A stretch of 64,000 nucleotides of DNA from Atopobacter sp. AH10 (GCF_003664595.1 NZ_QXPZ01000003.1:1-64000), one strand, 5' to 3'. Shown: positions 8,946 through 21,714, counted from the stretch's first letter. A program made the numbers and translations. Notes: a model not told the origin generated them from the letters alone.

Positions 8946-8948
8946 AAA

Positions 8949-9500
8949 TTACTGAATAATCTCTAAACCATTTGGCTTAGCAAATGGATCTTCTTCGTTG
9001 ATGCGATCGTAGAAGAGGATGCCATTAATGTGATCGATTTCGTGTTGAACCACAATCGCATGGTAACCAGATAGCTTAAGTTTGTGGGAATTGCCTTCTA
9101 AATCTTGATAGCGAACCGTAATCTTTTTTGCTCTAGGGACATATCCAGGGCATTCACGGTCAACGGAAAGGCAACCCTCTCCAGGCAGAGCGATTTTTTG
9201 AACAGATTCACTTAAAATTTTCGGATTAACCATTAGCATGCTCATGGAGTCTTTAGGATCTTCTTCAGGCACGTGAACGGCAATTAAACGAATAGAATGG
9301 CCGACTTGTGGTGCAGCTAAACCCACACCTGCACGTAAACCGTACTTTTTAGCGATTTCTTCATCTTGGCTATTTTTTAAATAAATCATCATATCTTCTG
9401 CTAATTGGAGTAGGTCATCGCTTAGCGGAAAAGTTAATTCTTTGCCTCTTTGACGCAAGACGTCGTTGCCTTCTCGAACAATATTATCCATTGTAATCAT
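8949..9500 (-). CDS. def: Peptide deformylase
   Basis: An iron-dependent hydrolase that removes the N-formyl group from nascent proteins. All three family motifs are present: GVGLAAPQ (residues 58-65), EGCLS with metal ligand Cys110, and QHEIDH (152-157) with ligands His153 and His157 and catalytic Glu154. The frame is open from 9512, but I start at the ATG at 9500, giving MITMDNIV and 184 aa. This matches the type 2 enzyme of B. subtilis, and the earlier ATG codons abut the AAAGGA ribosome binding site. Confidence 0.95.
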   Translation of the reverse strand: MITMDNIVREGNDVLRQRGKELTFPLSDDLLQLAEDMMIYLKNSQDEEIAKKYGLRAGVGLAAPQVGHSIRLIAVHVPEEDPKDSMSMLMVNPKILSESVQKIALPGEGCLSVDRECPGYVPRAKKITVRYQDLEGNSHKLKLSGYHAIVVQHEIDHINGILFYDRINEEDPFAKPNGLEIIQ

Positions 9501-11076
<1,576 letters not shown>

Positions 11077-11078
11077 CT

Positions 11079-12059
11079 ATGGCAAATATGACCATGATTC
11101 AAGCCATTACTGATGCGTTGAAAATCGAGCTCGGTAAGGATGAAAAAGTTCTTATTTTTGGTGAAGATGTTGGGAAAAATGGCGGGGTTTTCCGTGCCAC
11201 TCAAGGATTGCAAGAAAAATATGGAGAAGATAGAGTCTTCAATACTCCTTTGGCTGAATCTGGCATCGGTGGCTTGTCTATTGGTTTGGCGCTTGAAGGT
11301 TTCCGTCCTGTTCCAGAAATCCAATTCTTCGGTTTTGTATTTGAAGTGATGGATTCTATTGCAGGTCAAATGTCTCGTATACGTTATCGGATGGGCAATA
11401 CTCGTCAAATGCCAATTACGGTTCGTGCGCCATTTGGTGGAGGTGTTCATACTCCGGAATTGCACTCCGACAATTTAGAAGGATTAGTTGCTCAATGTCC
11501 TGGTTTGAAAGTGGTTATCCCAAGTAATCCATATGATGCCAAGGGACTTTTGATTTCCTCTATCCGTGATAATGATCCGGTTATTTTCTTGGAACACATG
11601 AAGCTTTATCGTTCTTTCCGAGAAGAAGTCCCTGAAGAAGAATACACAGTTCCTCTAGGGAAGGCAGCTGTTAGTCGAGAAGGAAAAGATGTGTCTGTCA
11701 TTACTTATGGTTATATGGTGCGTGAGGCTTTGAAAGCAGCTGAAAAGCTTGAAAAAGAGGGTATCTCTGTTGAAGTTATTGATTTGAGAACAGTAGCGCC
11801 TCTTGATATTGAAACGATTATTTCTAGTGTTGAAAAAACTGGCCGTGTTGTCGTTGTTCAAGAAGCTCAACGACAAGCTGGTGTAGGAGCTAATGTAGTA
11901 TCTGAAATAAGTGAACGAGCTATTTTATCTTTAGAAGCTCCTATTGGGAGAGTTTCTGCTCCGGATACAGTTTTCCCATTTGGTCAAGCAGAAAGTGACT
12001 GGTTGCCAAATGCAAAAGACATTGAGGAAAAAGTCCGTGAAATAGTGGCGTTTGAATAG
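11079..12059 (+). CDS. pdhB: Pyruvate dehydrogenase E1 component, beta subunit
   Basis: A 326-aa transketolase-like beta chain that pairs with PdhA to form the E1 heterotetramer. Recognisable elements are [15 protein letters not shown] near the N-terminus, [19 protein letters not shown], the EIQFFGF segment, and the C-terminal transketolase domain with [21 protein letters not shown] at the end of pdhA supplies its ribosome binding site, so translation is coupled. Length is standard for the family. Confidence 0.95.
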   Translation: MANMTMIQAITDALKIELGKDEKVLIFGEDVGKNGGVFRATQGLQEKYGEDRVFNTPLAESGIGGLSIGLALEGFRPVPEIQFFGFVFEVMDSIAGQMSRIRYRMGNTRQMPITVRAPFGGGVHTPELHSDNLEGLVAQCPGLKVVIPSNPYDAKGLLISSIRDNDPVIFLEHMKLYRSFREEVPEEEYTVPLGKAAVSREGKDVSVITYGYMVREALKAAEKLEKEGISVEVIDLRTVAPLDIETIISSVEKTGRVVVVQEAQRQAGVGANVVSEISERAILSLEAPIGRVSAPDTVFPFGQAESDWLPNAKDIEEKVREIVAFE

Positions 12060-12076
12060 AGGAGGATAAAGACGAA

Positions 12077-13426
12077 ATGGCTTTTCAATTTAAATTACCA
12101 GATATAGGCGAAGGGATCGCTGAAGGTGAAATTGTTAAAATTGACGTTTCAGTAGGTGATACTATTCAAGAAGATGACACCTTAGTTGAAGTGCAAAATG
12201 ATAAATCTGTAGAAGAAATTCCATCTCCAGTCACAGGGAAAGTCGTCAAAGTGAATGTTGAAGAAGGAACAGTTGCTCGTGTAGGCGATGTGATTATTGA
12301 AATTGAAACAGGCGATCCTGAGTTAGATGGAGGAGTTGCGGCGGCTGATGGGACATCGGTAGAAAAATCCTCTCCTGCTAGAGAAGTTGTAGAGGAGACT
12401 TTAGATAGTCCGATTTCAAGCACTAGTGAAACAGTGGCAGTTGAAGAAGCTCAACCTGCTCTTGATCCGTCTGATCCAAATAAACGTGTTCTAGCTATGC
12501 CAAGTGTTCGTCAGTATGCTAGAGAAAAAGGGGTTAATATTCATTTGGTTACACCAAGTGGTAAAAATGGGCATGTGACACGTGAAGATATTGACTCCTA
12601 TGCTTCAAATGCTTCTAAAGTTCTTGCTCCAGTGCCAGAAGCTAATAAAGAAGCTGATCTTGTTCCATCAGCAAGTGTGACTAGTAGAGTTGAGAAACAG
12701 GCATATGTTTCTCTTAGTCCAGAACTTGAAAGAAGAGAAAAGTTGTCTAAGATGCGTCGTTTGATTTCTGAAGCTATGGTCAATAGTAAACATACAGCGC
12801 CTCATGTCACCTTGTTTGATCAAGTAGAAGTATCTAAACTCTGGGAGCACAGAAAGAGATTTAAGGATGTGGCGCTTGAGCAAGGAATTAAGTTGACTTT
12901 CTTGCCTTATGTGGTGAAAGCTCTGGTTGCGACAGTGAAGAAATTCCCAATTTTGAATGCATCGATTGATGATGTGAATGAAGAAATTGTTTATAAAGAC
13001 TACTATAACATCGGTATTGCAACGGATACTCCAGCAGGCCTCTTTGTACCAAATGTAAAGAATGCGAATAGCAAGAGTATGTTTGCTATTGCTGATGAAA
13101 TTAATCACTTAGCTCAGTTAGCTCATGACGGTAAGTTAGACCGTGATCAAATGTCTAATGGAACTATCACTATCTCCAATATTGGATCTGCAAGAGGTGC
13201 CTTCTTTACGCCAATCATCAATTACCCTGAAGTAGCTATTTTAGGGATGGGAACTATTGCACAAGAACCTGTTGTTGATGAAAAGGGTAACATTGTTGTT
13301 GGGCGTGTGTTAAAATTATCATTGAGCTTTGACCACCGTATTGTTGATGGGGCGACTGCTCAAAAAGCAATGAATGAACTCAAACGTCTATTGGCTGATC
13401 CGGAATTATTATTAATGGAAGGGTAA
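12077..13426 (+). CDS. pdhC: Dihydrolipoyl acetyltransferase (E2 of pyruvate dehydrogenase)
   Basis: A 449-aa E2 core protein. Domain order: a single lipoyl domain (residues 1-78) with lipoylation site Lys43 in the motif NDKSVEE; a linker rich in Ala, Glu and Ser; a peripheral subunit-binding domain (about 136-173, beginning [14 protein letters not shown]); a second linker; and a catalytic CAT domain ending in SFDHRIVDG, whose His is catalytic. Some lactic acid bacteria carry two or more lipoyl domains, so one is worth noting. GAGGAT lies about 10 bases upstream of the ATG. Confidence 0.95.
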   Translation: MAFQFKLPDIGEGIAEGEIVKIDVSVGDTIQEDDTLVEVQNDKSVEEIPSPVTGKVVKVNVEEGTVARVGDVIIEIETGDPELDGGVAAADGTSVEKSSPAREVVEETLDSPISSTSETVAVEEAQPALDPSDPNKRVLAMPSVRQYAREKGVNIHLVTPSGKNGHVTREDIDSYASNASKVLAPVPEANKEADLVPSASVTSRVEKQAYVSLSPELERREKLSKMRRLISEAMVNSKHTAPHVTLFDQVEVSKLWEHRKRFKDVALEQGIKLTFLPYVVKALVATVKKFPILNASIDDVNEEIVYKDYYNIGIATDTPAGLFVPNVKNANSKSMFAIADEINHLAQLAHDGKLDRDQMSNGTITISNIGSARGAFFTPIINYPEVAILGMGTIAQEPVVDEKGNIVVGRVLKLSLSFDHRIVDGATAQKAMNELKRLLADPELLLMEG

Positions 13427-13435
13427 GGTGTCAAA

Positions 13436-14842
13436 ATGGTTGTTGGAGATTTTGCCATTGAGTTAGATACAGTTGTTATTGGCTCTGGGCCTGGTGGGTA
13501 TGTAGCTGCCATAAGAGCGGCTCAAACCGGTCAAAAGGTGGCGATTGTCGAGAAAAATAAAATTGGTGGCGTGTGCTTGAATGTTGGCTGTATTCCTTCT
13601 AAGGCCTTGATTTCTGCTGGACATCATTTCAATCAAGCACAACATTCTGATTTTATGGGCATTAGCGCAAGCGATGTGAAAATCGATTTTACAAAAACGC
13701 AAGACTGGAAAGATAATCAAGTTGTTAAGAAATTAACTTCCGGTATCGAATTTCTCTTGAAAAAGAATAAAATCGAGATTTTACGAGGAGAAGCCTTCTT
13801 TGTTGATGACCGGACTTTACGGGTGATGCAAGAAGAATCGGCTCAAACCTATACTTTTAACCATGCCATTATAGCAACTGGCTCACGTCCAATTGAAATT
13901 CCAGGATTTGCTTTTGGAGGTCGGGTTGTTGACTCTACAGGCGCCTTGAATTTTAAGGAAATTCCTAAACGATTTGTGGTGATTGGCGGGGGAGTTGTTG
14001 GAACTGAATTAGGATGTGCTTATGCTAACTTAGGTTCAGAAGTAACCATTCTAGAAGGTTCCAAACAAATTTTGCCTTCCTTCGAAAAAGATATGGTGAA
14101 AGTTGTCGAAAAATCCTTTAAGAAGAAGGGAATTAAGGTGATCACTCAGGCAATGGCTAAGAAGGCTATACAAAGTGATGACCATGTGACGATTAGTTAT
14201 GAAGTTAAAGGGAAAGAAGAAAGTATTGAAGCGGATTATGTTCTTGTATCCGTTGGACGGAAACCAAATACCGATGAAATGGGATTAGATGTTATCGGTG
14301 TTGAAATGACAGAAAAAGGTTTGGTCAAAGTTGATGCGCAAGGCAAGACTAACTTAGATCACATCTATGCTATTGGTGATATTGTCCCAGGTGCTGCCCT
14401 AGCGCATAAGGCAAGTTACGAAGGGAAGATTGCAGCTGAGGCTATTGCCGGAGAAAAAGTGGCTGTAGACTACATTGGGATGCCTGCTGTTGCTTTTACA
14501 GATCCGGAATTGGCTAGTGTGGGTTTAACCGAAGCAGAAGCTAAAGAAAAAGGTATGAAGGTGAAAGCTTCTAAATTCCCACTAGCAGGTAATGGCCGGG
14601 CCCTTTCACTGAACCAAACGGATGGTTTCGTTAAATTGGTGACACGTGAAGTGGATCAAGTCCTAGTTGGGGCGCAAATAGTTGGCGTTTCTGCTAGTGA
14701 TGTTTTGGCTGAATTAGGCTTGGCGATTGAAGCAGGGATGAATGCAGAGGATATTGCTTTAACCATCCACTCACATCCATCTATTTCAGAAACAGTTATG
14801 GATGCAGCTGAACTAGCTTTAGGACGTCCAATTCATGTTTAA
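13436..14842 (+). CDS. pdhD: Dihydrolipoyl dehydrogenase (E3)
   Basis: A 468-aa FAD-dependent disulfide oxidoreductase that re-oxidises the E2 lipoyl group with NAD+. It has an FAD-binding [15 protein letters not shown], the redox-active disulfide Cys47/Cys52 in [13 protein letters not shown], an NAD-binding [10 protein letters not shown], the [18 protein letters not shown] motif, and the C-terminal HSHPSISE carrying the catalytic His-Glu pair. It begins 9 bases after pdhC and ends the operon; the hairpin at 14953 is the likely terminator. Confidence 0.95.
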   Translation: MVVGDFAIELDTVVIGSGPGGYVAAIRAAQTGQKVAIVEKNKIGGVCLNVGCIPSKALISAGHHFNQAQHSDFMGISASDVKIDFTKTQDWKDNQVVKKLTSGIEFLLKKNKIEILRGEAFFVDDRTLRVMQEESAQTYTFNHAIIATGSRPIEIPGFAFGGRVVDSTGALNFKEIPKRFVVIGGGVVGTELGCAYANLGSEVTILEGSKQILPSFEKDMVKVVEKSFKKKGIKVITQAMAKKAIQSDDHVTISYEVKGKEESIEADYVLVSVGRKPNTDEMGLDVIGVEMTEKGLVKVDAQGKTNLDHIYAIGDIVPGAALAHKASYEGKIAAEAIAGEKVAVDYIGMPAVAFTDPELASVGLTEAEAKEKGMKVKASKFPLAGNGRALSLNQTDGFVKLVTREVDQVLVGAQIVGVSASDVLAELGLAIEAGMNAEDIALTIHSHPSISETVMDAAELALGRPIHV

Positions 14843-14952
14843 TCACATTTGATGCAGGAGTTTTGTCTTGAGAATGTCAGATTGACTACACCTGTCTAAT
14901 GTTTCTATGTCAGAAAGAGCTCTTTCTAGATGATTAAAGAATTTCTTTATGA

Positions 14953-14999
14953 CCTCAAAAAGTTCGACATTTGTTTGGATTTTTTGGGGTTGTTTTTTT
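14953..14999 (+). terminator. Probable terminator of the pdh operon
   Basis: CCTCAAAAA (14953-14961) pairs with TTTTTGGGG (14981-14989), one G-U pair, followed by TTGTTTTTTT. The loop contains a PurBox core at 14962-14966. Confidence 0.6.
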
Positions 15000-15142
15000 G
15001 CTGTTTTTAAGCAAAAAAATAATGTTCGGTATATAGGCTATTTTTCTTAAAAAAATAAAAATAGTTCGACTTTTGCATCTTGAAAAACTAAAATCCGTTT
15101 ATTAAGGACTAATTACCGAACAAAAGCTCTTTAAAATGAGTA

Positions 15143-15184
15143 AATCACGAACAATTATAGATTGCTAATCAAAAAATGTTCGCA
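15143..15184. promoter_or_regulatory. PurR operator, first convergent PurBox pair
   Basis: CGAAC at 15148-15152 and GTTCG at 15178-15182 face each other with starts exactly 30 bases apart, within ATCACGAACAATTAT and AATGTTCGCAAAA. Gram-positive PurR binds two inverted PurBoxes at about this spacing. It lies just upstream of the -35 at 15192. Confidence 0.7.
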
Positions 15185-15191
15185 AAAAAGA

Positions 15192-15220
15192 TTGAAAAGG
15201 AAATAGATACATGGTAAAGT
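15192..15220 (+). promoter_or_regulatory. Candidate promoter of the pur operon
   Basis: TTGAAA (15192-15197), a 17-base spacer, and TAAAGT (15215-15220). It lies directly downstream of the first PurBox pair, leaving a leader of about 180 nt before purS. Confidence 0.5.
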
Positions 15221-15290
15221 CAAATTACAGAAAAGATGAATTGCCGATCTTTAGCAAATACTCCTCTTTTTTTTCGCTATAAGAGCACTA

Positions 15291-15335
15291 AATAACGAAC
15301 GGAAACATGTATTTTAGATACTATAGTTCGTAAAT
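15291..15335. promoter_or_regulatory. PurR operator, second convergent PurBox pair
   Basis: CGAAC at 15296-15300 and GTTCG at 15326-15330 repeat the same 30-base spacing as the first pair. The pair is downstream of the promoter candidate at 15192 and may serve a second promoter near 15335-15363, for which the -10 is weak. Confidence 0.65.
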
Positions 15336-15405
15336 TGCTTTTTCACCTAAGAGGGACTTGTTAATGAAAGGCAAATAACAAGCGGTAAAAGAAAAGGAGA
15401 GAGCC

Positions 15406-15654
15406 ATGTATTTAGCTAAAGTTTATGTCACTTATAAGGAATCAATTTTGGATCCTAAGGGGGAAGCTATTAAAAAAGCTGTTCACCAAATGAATTATGA
15501 TACTGTTCAAAATGTCCGTTTAGGAAAATATATTGAAATTTTAGTTGATGATAATGATCCAGCACATGTTGAAAAAACAATTGATGAAATTTCTGATAAG
15601 CTTTTGGCTAATGTGACGATGGAAAGCTACCGTTACACCGTTGAGGAGGTATAA
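15406..15654 (+). CDS. purS: FGAM synthase subunit PurS
   Basis: An 82-aa bridging subunit of the three-part phosphoribosylformylglycinamidine synthase (step 4 of purine synthesis). The sequence [30 protein letters not shown] and the phrase [13 protein letters not shown] are typical of PurS. It is the first gene of the operon, with AAAGGAGAGAG ahead of the ATG. PurQ starts two bases after its stop. The existence of purS predicts the short PurL found at 16355. Confidence 0.95.
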   Translation: MYLAKVYVTYKESILDPKGEAIKKAVHQMNYDTVQNVRLGKYIEILVDDNDPAHVEKTIDEISDKLLANVTMESYRYTVEEV

Positions 15655-15656
15655 GG

Positions 15657-16340
15657 TTGAAATTTGCAGTTATTGTCTTTCCGGGATCCAATTGTGATGT
15701 GGATTTGTATGAAGCCATTCATTCTGTCCTTAAAGAAGAAGTGGATTATGTGGATTACCGTGCTAAGTCTCTAGATGATTATGATGCTATCTTAATACCA
15801 GGTGGTTTCTCCTATGGGGATTACCTTCGCTCAGGAGCTATTGCTCGTTTTGCTCCTGTCATGCAAGTCGTTAAAGAGAAAGCTGAAGAAGGGGTGCCCG
15901 TTTTTGGTACCTGTAATGGATTTCAAATTTTGACGGAAGCTGGCTTGCTACCAGGTGCTTTGCATCACAATGAGAACTTACAATTCATTTGCAAACCCCA
16001 ACGCTTGAAAGTAGAAAATGCCTCGACTATTTTTACATCTCGTTATACAGAAGGGGAAGAAATTATCTTACCTATCGCACATGCTGAAGGTAATTATTAT
16101 TGTGATGATGAAACATTGGAAAAATTAAAGGCCAATCATCAAATTGTCTTCACTTATCCTGAATCAGATAATCCTAATGGCTCTAAGGCTAATATTGCTG
16201 GGATTGTTAATGAAAAAGGAAATGTTTTGGGTATGATGCCTCATCCAGAACGTGCAGTTGAAGCGATTCTTGGTTTTGTAGATGGTATAAAGTTATTCCG
16301 TTCGCTAAAAGAGCATATACAAGACGGATCTGAGCTTTAA
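15657..16340 (+). CDS. purQ: FGAM synthase glutaminase subunit PurQ
   Basis: A 227-aa class I glutamine amidotransferase that supplies ammonia to PurL. It shows the oxyanion region [16 protein letters not shown], the nucleophile Cys in [10 protein letters not shown], and the C-terminal MMPHPERA with the catalytic His/Glu. It starts at a TTG (15657) with GAGGAG at the end of purS as ribosome binding site, so translation is probably coupled. Confidence 0.95.
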   Translation: MKFAVIVFPGSNCDVDLYEAIHSVLKEEVDYVDYRAKSLDDYDAILIPGGFSYGDYLRSGAIARFAPVMQVVKEKAEEGVPVFGTCNGFQILTEAGLLPGALHHNENLQFICKPQRLKVENASTIFTSRYTEGEEIILPIAHAEGNYYCDDETLEKLKANHQIVFTYPESDNPNGSKANIAGIVNEKGNVLGMMPHPERAVEAILGFVDGIKLFRSLKEHIQDGSEL

Positions 16341-16354
16341 GAAAGGGTGGAAAA

Positions 16355-18571
16355 ATGACCTTACAAGCAATGACAGCTGAAGAAATGAAGGAAAGCAAGG
16401 CTTATCGTGAATGGGGCTTGCAAGATTTTGAATACGACAAGATTTGTGAGATTCTTGACCGCTTACCAAACTATACGGAAACTGGGGTTTTCTCTGTGAT
16501 GTGGAGTGAACACTGCTCCTATAAAAATTCTAAAAAAGTCTTGCGACAATTTTACACTGAAGGGCCTCAAGTTCTTCAAGGACCTGGTGAAGGTGCAGGT
16601 ATTGTTGATATAGGAGATGAGCAGGCTGTTGTATTTAAAATGGAAAGTCATAATCACCCATCTGCTGTAGAACCTTATGAAGGGGCAGCTACCGGTGTCG
16701 GAGGGATTATCCGTGACATCTTTTCCATGGGCGCTCGTCCTATTGCTATGTTAGATTCTTTGAGATTCGGCGAACTGGACAATCCTCATACCCGTTATAT
16801 TGTGAATGGCGTGGTAGATGGGATTGGCGGTTATGGGAACTGCATCGGTATTCCTACTGTAGGAGGAGAAACTTGTTTTGACCCTTCTTACGAGGGTAAC
16901 CCATTAGTGAATGCGATGTGTGTGGGCTTAATTGATCATAAGAATATTCAAAAGGGGCAAGCTAAGGGGCTTGGTAATTCGATCATGTATGTAGGAGCCA
17001 AAACTGGTCGTGATGGGATTCATGGGGCTACCTTTGCTTCTGCAGAATTTTCTGAAGAAAATCAAGGGCAACGTTCTGCTATTCAAGTAGGGGATCCTTT
17101 CATGGAAAAATTGTTGATGGAAGCATGCCTGGATTTGATAGAAAACCATCAAGAAGCCTTGGTAGGTATACAAGATATGGGGGCTGCAGGTTTAGTTTCA
17201 TCTTCTTCTGAAATGGCTTCTAAAGCGAATTCTGGTGTGGAGTTAAATCTTGACCATGTGCCACAAAGAGAAACAGGGATGACGCCATATGAAATCCTTC
17301 TTTCAGAATCTCAAGAACGGATGTTGATCTGTGTTAATAAAGGTTATGAAGAAGAAGTACGTGAACTCTTTGCTTCATATGATTTAGATGCTGTCACTAT
17401 CGGTAAAGTAGTGGAAGGGAACCGTTACACTATTTATCAACATGGAGAATTAGTAGTAGATATTCCTGTGCATTCTTTAGCAGAAGAAGCTCCGGTTTAT
17501 GATCGTGAAATGACTTTACCTCAACATTTAAGAGGAGAAGAAAAAGAAGCTTTCCTACCAAAAGTTGAGAATTTAGAAGAAGCTTTAGATGAACTTTTCC
17601 ATATGCCTGAAATGGTCTCCAAAAAATCTCTTTACCAAACTTATGACTCAATGGTTCGGACTAATACAGTGGTTGGGCCTGGTAGTGATGCAGCTGTTTT
17701 ACGTGTGCGTGGGACTCGTAAAGCTTTAGCGATGACGACTGACTGTAACGCTCGCTATATCTATCTTGACCCTTACAAGGGTGGCCAAATGGCAGTTGCA
17801 GAAGCGGCTAGAAACATTGTAGCTACAGGTGGGAAACCTTTGGCGATCACAGATTGCTTGAATTTCGGTAACCCTGAGGATCCAGAAATTTATTATGAAT
17901 TGTGGCATTCAGCTAAAGGGATTTCTGATGCTTGTCGAGCTTTAGAAGCTCCTGTTATTTCAGGGAATGTCTCTCTTTATAATGAAAATCAAAATGGGGC
18001 TATTTATCCAACGCCAACAATTGGGATGGTTGGTTTAATTCAAGATATAGACAATCTCTTAGTAAATAAATTCAAAGCAGAGGGTGACTTGTTGTATCTT
18101 ATCGGTAAGACAGAAGGAGCTTATTCTGCTAGTCAAATTCAAAAGTTGCAAGAAGGTCGTATTTATGGGGCGATTCAATTTGATTTAGACGAAGAAGTGG
18201 CCAATCAAACAGCTGTGTATGAGGCTAATTTAGCGAATTTATTAAGTTCTTGCCACGACTTATCTGAAGGTGGTCTAATCGTTGCCTTGTTAGAAATGTG
18301 CTTTAATACGAAATATTCTGCAAACTTGAAAACTGATCTGACAAAAGCTCAACTCTTTAGTGAAGAAGGCTCTCGTTTCTTAGTGACCGTATCTAAAGAA
18401 AATCAAGCTAAATTTGAAGAACACTGTCAAAATATTGCCTACAGCCTATTAGGTGAAGTGACGATCGATGACAAATTATCTATTGAAACAGCTGAAGGAT
18501 TAGAAGAAATTAACGTTCGTCGTATCGAGCGTTCATATAATGAGGTGTTGCCATGGTTGTTGAACCATTAA
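16355..18571 (+). CDS. purL: FGAM synthase large subunit PurL
   Basis: A 738-aa ATP-dependent synthetase, the short form that works with PurS and PurQ (the fused gamma-proteobacterial PurL is about 1300 aa). Signatures include EHCSYKNSK near the N-terminus, [29 protein letters not shown] (substrate loop, split here by description only), [10 protein letters not shown] and HDLSEGGL. The end overlaps the purF start by 19 bases. Confidence 0.95.
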   Translation: MTLQAMTAEEMKESKAYREWGLQDFEYDKICEILDRLPNYTETGVFSVMWSEHCSYKNSKKVLRQFYTEGPQVLQGPGEGAGIVDIGDEQAVVFKMESHNHPSAVEPYEGAATGVGGIIRDIFSMGARPIAMLDSLRFGELDNPHTRYIVNGVVDGIGGYGNCIGIPTVGGETCFDPSYEGNPLVNAMCVGLIDHKNIQKGQAKGLGNSIMYVGAKTGRDGIHGATFASAEFSEENQGQRSAIQVGDPFMEKLLMEACLDLIENHQEALVGIQDMGAAGLVSSSSEMASKANSGVELNLDHVPQRETGMTPYEILLSESQERMLICVNKGYEEEVRELFASYDLDAVTIGKVVEGNRYTIYQHGELVVDIPVHSLAEEAPVYDREMTLPQHLRGEEKEAFLPKVENLEEALDELFHMPEMVSKKSLYQTYDSMVRTNTVVGPGSDAAVLRVRGTRKALAMTTDCNARYIYLDPYKGGQMAVAEAARNIVATGGKPLAITDCLNFGNPEDPEIYYELWHSAKGISDACRALEAPVISGNVSLYNENQNGAIYPTPTIGMVGLIQDIDNLLVNKFKAEGDLLYLIGKTEGAYSASQIQKLQEGRIYGAIQFDLDEEVANQTAVYEANLANLLSSCHDLSEGGLIVALLEMCFNTKYSANLKTDLTKAQLFSEEGSRFLVTVSKENQAKFEEHCQNIAYSLLGEVTIDDKLSIETAEGLEEINVRRIERSYNEVLPWLLNH

Positions 18572-20097
18572 ATGATGAACAAACTTGCCTGAGTGAAAAT
18601 TACTGGACAGATAGAGAGGAAAAACGTGATGATTGCTCGGGGTCTCTACATGAAGAATGCGGTATATTTGGTGTTTTCGGTCATCAAAATGCCAATCAAT
18701 TAGTTTATTTTGGCTTGCATGCCCTTCAACATAGGGGACAAGAAGGGGCAGGGATTACGACTTCTAATGAAAATGGCGACTTTTACCATTACAAAGGCAA
18801 TGGGCTTTTAGCACAAGTTTTTAAAGATCCAGCAAAGCTAAATGGCTTAAAGGGGAATCGAGGAATTGGTCATGTGCGTTATTCTACGTCAGGATCTTCC
18901 AGCTCGGTGACAAATGTTCAACCATTTTTATTTCATTTTCATGACCAAACCATTTCGTTAGCTCATAATGGGAATTTAACCAATGCTAGAAGTTTGCGGA
19001 AGAAACTAGAAGAGAATGGGTCAGTTTTTCATTCTGATTCAGATTCAGAAGTTTTGGTTCACTTAATTCGTACGAGTCACCGACCAAGCTTCCATGAAAG
19101 ACTGGAGGAAGCCTTGAATCAAATTCGTGGGGGCTTTAATTTCTTGATCTTAACAGATGAAGAGCTTATTGGTGTTGTGGATCCTAATTCTTTCCGCCCA
19201 TTAGCGGTAGGGCAATTGGCTAATGGAGCCTATGTTCTATCAAGTGAAACCTGTGCTTTTCATGCTATGGGGGCTAAGTTTGTCCGAAATGTGCACGCTG
19301 GGAATTATGTGGTGATTAATAAAGATGGGTTAACTATCCACCAATATACAGATAAGACGCAAATAGCCTTGGAATCCATGGAATTCATCTATTTTGCACG
19401 TCCAGATAGTGATATTGCTGGGATAAATGTGCATTCAGCTCGTAAAAATTTAGGACGGGTATTAGCTAAAGAGAGACCTTGTAAACAGGCTGATATGGTT
19501 ATTGGCGTTCCAAACTCCTCTTTATCTGCAGCTACGGGATATGCCGAAGAATCTGGTTTGCCTTACGAATTAGGTTTGATCAAAAACCAATACATTCAAA
19601 GAACCTTTATCCAACCGACACAAGAATTGCGTGAGCAAGGGGTAAAACGTAAACTGTCTGCGGTTAAAGGGGTGGTTGAAGGCAAGTCGATTGTCCTTGT
19701 AGATGATTCTATCGTACGTGGAACAACTTCTAAGCGCTTGATCAAATTGTTAAAAGAAGCTGGGGCAAGAGAGATTCATTTGCGTATTTCTAGCCCACCA
19801 TTGCGTTTCCCTAACTTTTATGGGATTGACTTGTCGACTAGTTCGGAGTTGATGGCAGCTAATCATACGGTAGATGAAATGTGTCAAATACTAGGCTGTG
19901 ACAGTTTAGGTTTTATGACGGTAGAAGGCTTGATCGAAGGGATTGGACTTCACTTTGATGCGCCTCATCGTGGTTTATGTACAGATGTCTTCACTGGTGA
20001 TTATCCTGCACCATTGTGTGACTATGAAGAACGTTTGAAAGGGCAACTAACCCCACTTCAAAAGCGGGTGTTGAAAGGAGAAAATGTCGATGACTGA
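18553..20097 (+). CDS. purF: Amidophosphoribosyltransferase (PurF)
   Basis: The first committed step of purine synthesis, converting PRPP and glutamine to phosphoribosylamine. An N-terminal Ntn glutaminase domain begins at Cys36 ([12 protein letters not shown]), and the C-terminal phosphoribosyltransferase domain contains the PRPP loop [15 protein letters not shown]. Cys36 must be exposed by removal of a propeptide of 35 residues, clearly longer than the roughly 10-11 residues usual in Firmicutes; it contains two extra cysteines (Cys12, Cys28). The ATG at 18553 has GAGGTG 5 bases upstream and no later in-frame ATG, GTG or TTG precedes Cys36. Downstream Fe-S ligand Cys residues appear present. 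Confidence 0.94.
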   Translation: MVVEPLNDEQTCLSENYWTDREEKRDDCSGSLHEECGIFGVFGHQNANQLVYFGLHALQHRGQEGAGITTSNENGDFYHYKGNGLLAQVFKDPAKLNGLKGNRGIGHVRYSTSGSSSSVTNVQPFLFHFHDQTISLAHNGNLTNARSLRKKLEENGSVFHSDSDSEVLVHLIRTSHRPSFHERLEEALNQIRGGFNFLILTDEELIGVVDPNSFRPLAVGQLANGAYVLSSETCAFHAMGAKFVRNVHAGNYVVINKDGLTIHQYTDKTQIALESMEFIYFARPDSDIAGINVHSARKNLGRVLAKERPCKQADMVIGVPNSSLSAATGYAEESGLPYELGLIKNQYIQRTFIQPTQELREQGVKRKLSAVKGVVEGKSIVLVDDSIVRGTTSKRLIKLLKEAGAREIHLRISSPPLRFPNFYGIDLSTSSELMAANHTVDEMCQILGCDSLGFMTVEGLIEGIGLHFDAPHRGLCTDVFTGDYPAPLCDYEERLKGQLTPLQKRVLKGENVDD

Positions 20098-21139
20098 TGT
20101 GGAAAATCGTTATGCGGCAGCAGGCGTAGATGTTACTGCAGGATATGAAGCAGTAAAAAGAATGGGAAAGCACATTGAACGGACAAAACGTGCAGGTGTT
20201 TTAGCGGGCTTAGGGGGCTTCGGTGGTTTGTTTGAACTGCCTAAAGGTTATAAAGAACCCGTTTTGGTATCTGGTACGGATGGTGTAGGAACTAAAATTA
20301 TTTTAGCTCAAGAAGCAGATACTCTAGATGAGATTGGAATTGACTGCGTTGCCATGTGTGTTAATGATGTCTTAGCGCAAGGGGCTGAACCACTTTTCTT
20401 CCTAGACTATTTGGCTGTTGGGAAAAACCATCCAGAAAAGATTGAACAATTAGTCAAAGGGATTGCAGAAGGTTGTGTACAATCTCATGCTGCCTTGATC
20501 GGTGGAGAAACCGCAGAAATGCCAGATGTATACAATGAAGATGAATTCGATATGGCGGGTTTTTGCGTAGGAATCGCTGAAAAAAGTCAGTTACTTATTC
20601 CTGAAAAGGTAAAAGAAGGGGATGTATTGATTGGCTTGCCAAGTTCTGGTGTCCACTCTAATGGCTTTTCCTTGGTGAGAGATGTGCTGTTTAAAAAAGC
20701 GAAGCTAGATAAAAACCATCGTTTAAGCTCTGGTCAAACCCTAGAAGAAGCTTTGTTAACTCCAACACGTATTTATGTCGAAGAAGTCCTGCCTTTAATC
20801 AAGAAAGGCTGGATTCATGGGATTGCTCATATTACAGGTGGGGGCTTTGTGGAAAATGTCCCTAGAATTTTACCGGATCATTTATTGGCTGATATAACTG
20901 TTGATGAGATCAAGAGACCTGAAATTTTTGACTTTATGCAAGAAGTAGGTCAAATTCCGGACGATCAAATGTATCAAGTCTTTAATATGGGGATCGGAAT
21001 GGTTCTTGCGCTAGCAGAGGAACATGTAGAAAATGTCTTATCTGAGGTCAAAGATGGCCTTATAGTCGGACGTGTGCTAGCAAATAGAGAAGGTCTAAAA
21101 CCAGCTATTCGACTGCATAAAGAAGGGAAGATTTTATAA
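20090..21139 (+). CDS. purM: Phosphoribosylformylglycinamidine cyclo-ligase (AIR synthetase)
   Basis: ATP-dependent closure of the imidazole ring (step 5). The family landmarks [55 protein letters not shown] and GGETAEMP are all visible. An ATG at 20084 is in frame, but only 3 bases follow the AAAGGAG ribosome binding site; the ATG at 20090 has 9 bases and gives MTDVENRY. Either start overlaps the purF stop. About 349 aa, the usual size. Confidence 0.95.
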   Translation: MTDVENRYAAAGVDVTAGYEAVKRMGKHIERTKRAGVLAGLGGFGGLFELPKGYKEPVLVSGTDGVGTKIILAQEADTLDEIGIDCVAMCVNDVLAQGAEPLFFLDYLAVGKNHPEKIEQLVKGIAEGCVQSHAALIGGETAEMPDVYNEDEFDMAGFCVGIAEKSQLLIPEKVKEGDVLIGLPSSGVHSNGFSLVRDVLFKKAKLDKNHRLSSGQTLEEALLTPTRIYVEEVLPLIKKGWIHGIAHITGGGFVENVPRILPDHLLADITVDEIKRPEIFDFMQEVGQIPDDQMYQVFNMGIGMVLALAEEHVENVLSEVKDGLIVGRVLANREGLKPAIRLHKEGKIL

Positions 21140-21702
21140 TGCGTGTGGTTATTCTAGCTTCTGGCAACGGAACGAACGCTGAGGCTTTAATCCAAGCGCA
21201 AAAGGGGAGATCTTACCAAGTGGTAGGATTGGCTAGTGATCAAGCGCAAGCTAAAGCTTTGGAAAGAGCTGAAAAATTAGGAGTGCCGACTGCTGTATTT
21301 GAGCGGAAGTCTTATGATAGTCGCCTCGAATGGGAAGAAGCTATTGTAGCTTGGTGCCAATCAATGAAAGCAGAAGTGCTTGTCCTAGCAGGATATATGC
21401 GTATAGTAGGTAAAAGCTTTTTAGAAGCTTATCCCAATAAGATAATCAATGTGCATCCTGCCCTCTTACCTCTTTTCAAGGGTAAGTCGGCGATTGAAGA
21501 TGCTTATAAAGCAGGTGCGAGCCGAACTGGTGTGACGGTTCATTTAGTCGATGAAGGCATCGATACGGGGCCTATTTTGAGTCAAGAGGCTCTTGATGTA
21601 GATCCAGAATGGACTTTGGAAGAATTGGAAGAGCGGATCCATCAAATTGAACACCGCCTCTATCCAGAAGCCATCGACCGCTTTTGCCAAGAAAGACAAT
21701 AG
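21139..21702 (+). CDS. purN: Phosphoribosylglycinamide formyltransferase
   Basis: A 187-aa 10-formyltetrahydrofolate-dependent GAR transformylase (step 3). It has the N-terminal ILASGNGTNAEALI, the catalytic Asn/His pair in INVHPALLPLFKG, and the folate loop HLVDEGIDTGPIL. Its ATG overlaps the last base of purM (TAATG), implying coupled translation. Confidence 0.95.
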   Translation: MRVVILASGNGTNAEALIQAQKGRSYQVVGLASDQAQAKALERAEKLGVPTAVFERKSYDSRLEWEEAIVAWCQSMKAEVLVLAGYMRIVGKSFLEAYPNKIINVHPALLPLFKGKSAIEDAYKAGASRTGVTVHLVDEGIDTGPILSQEALDVDPEWTLEELEERIHQIEHRLYPEAIDRFCQERQ

Positions 21703-21714
21703 GAGGAAGATGAC

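Larger units (their letters stand above)
8512..8948. other. Intergenic region between rpoY and def, with a possible structured RNA
   Basis: The part next to rpoY is its promoter. At 8745-8753 AAGTATCTC pairs perfectly with GAGATACTT at 8843-8851, enclosing about 90 nt that include a small CCC-AAT-CGGG hairpin (about 8831-8840). A strong terminator hairpin follows at 8889-8945. No coding potential seen on either strand. It could be a small RNA on the plus strand or leftover spacer. Confidence 0.35.
14843..15405 (+). other. Intergenic control region before the purine operon
   Basis: This 563-bp gap contains the probable pdh operon terminator (14953-14999), eight PurBox-core sequences (CGAAC or its complement GTTCG) and a candidate promoter at 15192-15220. 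No ORF is supported and no guanine riboswitch signature was recognised. Details are in the separate entries. Confidence 0.6.

Noticed and set aside
14843-15405. Purine riboswitch before purS
   Set aside because: I could not find the conserved three-way junction and loop motifs; the PurBox array explains regulation.
18553-18571. Possible frameshift at the purL-purF junction
   Set aside because: Both proteins are complete; a 19-base overlap with its own ribosome binding site is ordinary operon coupling.
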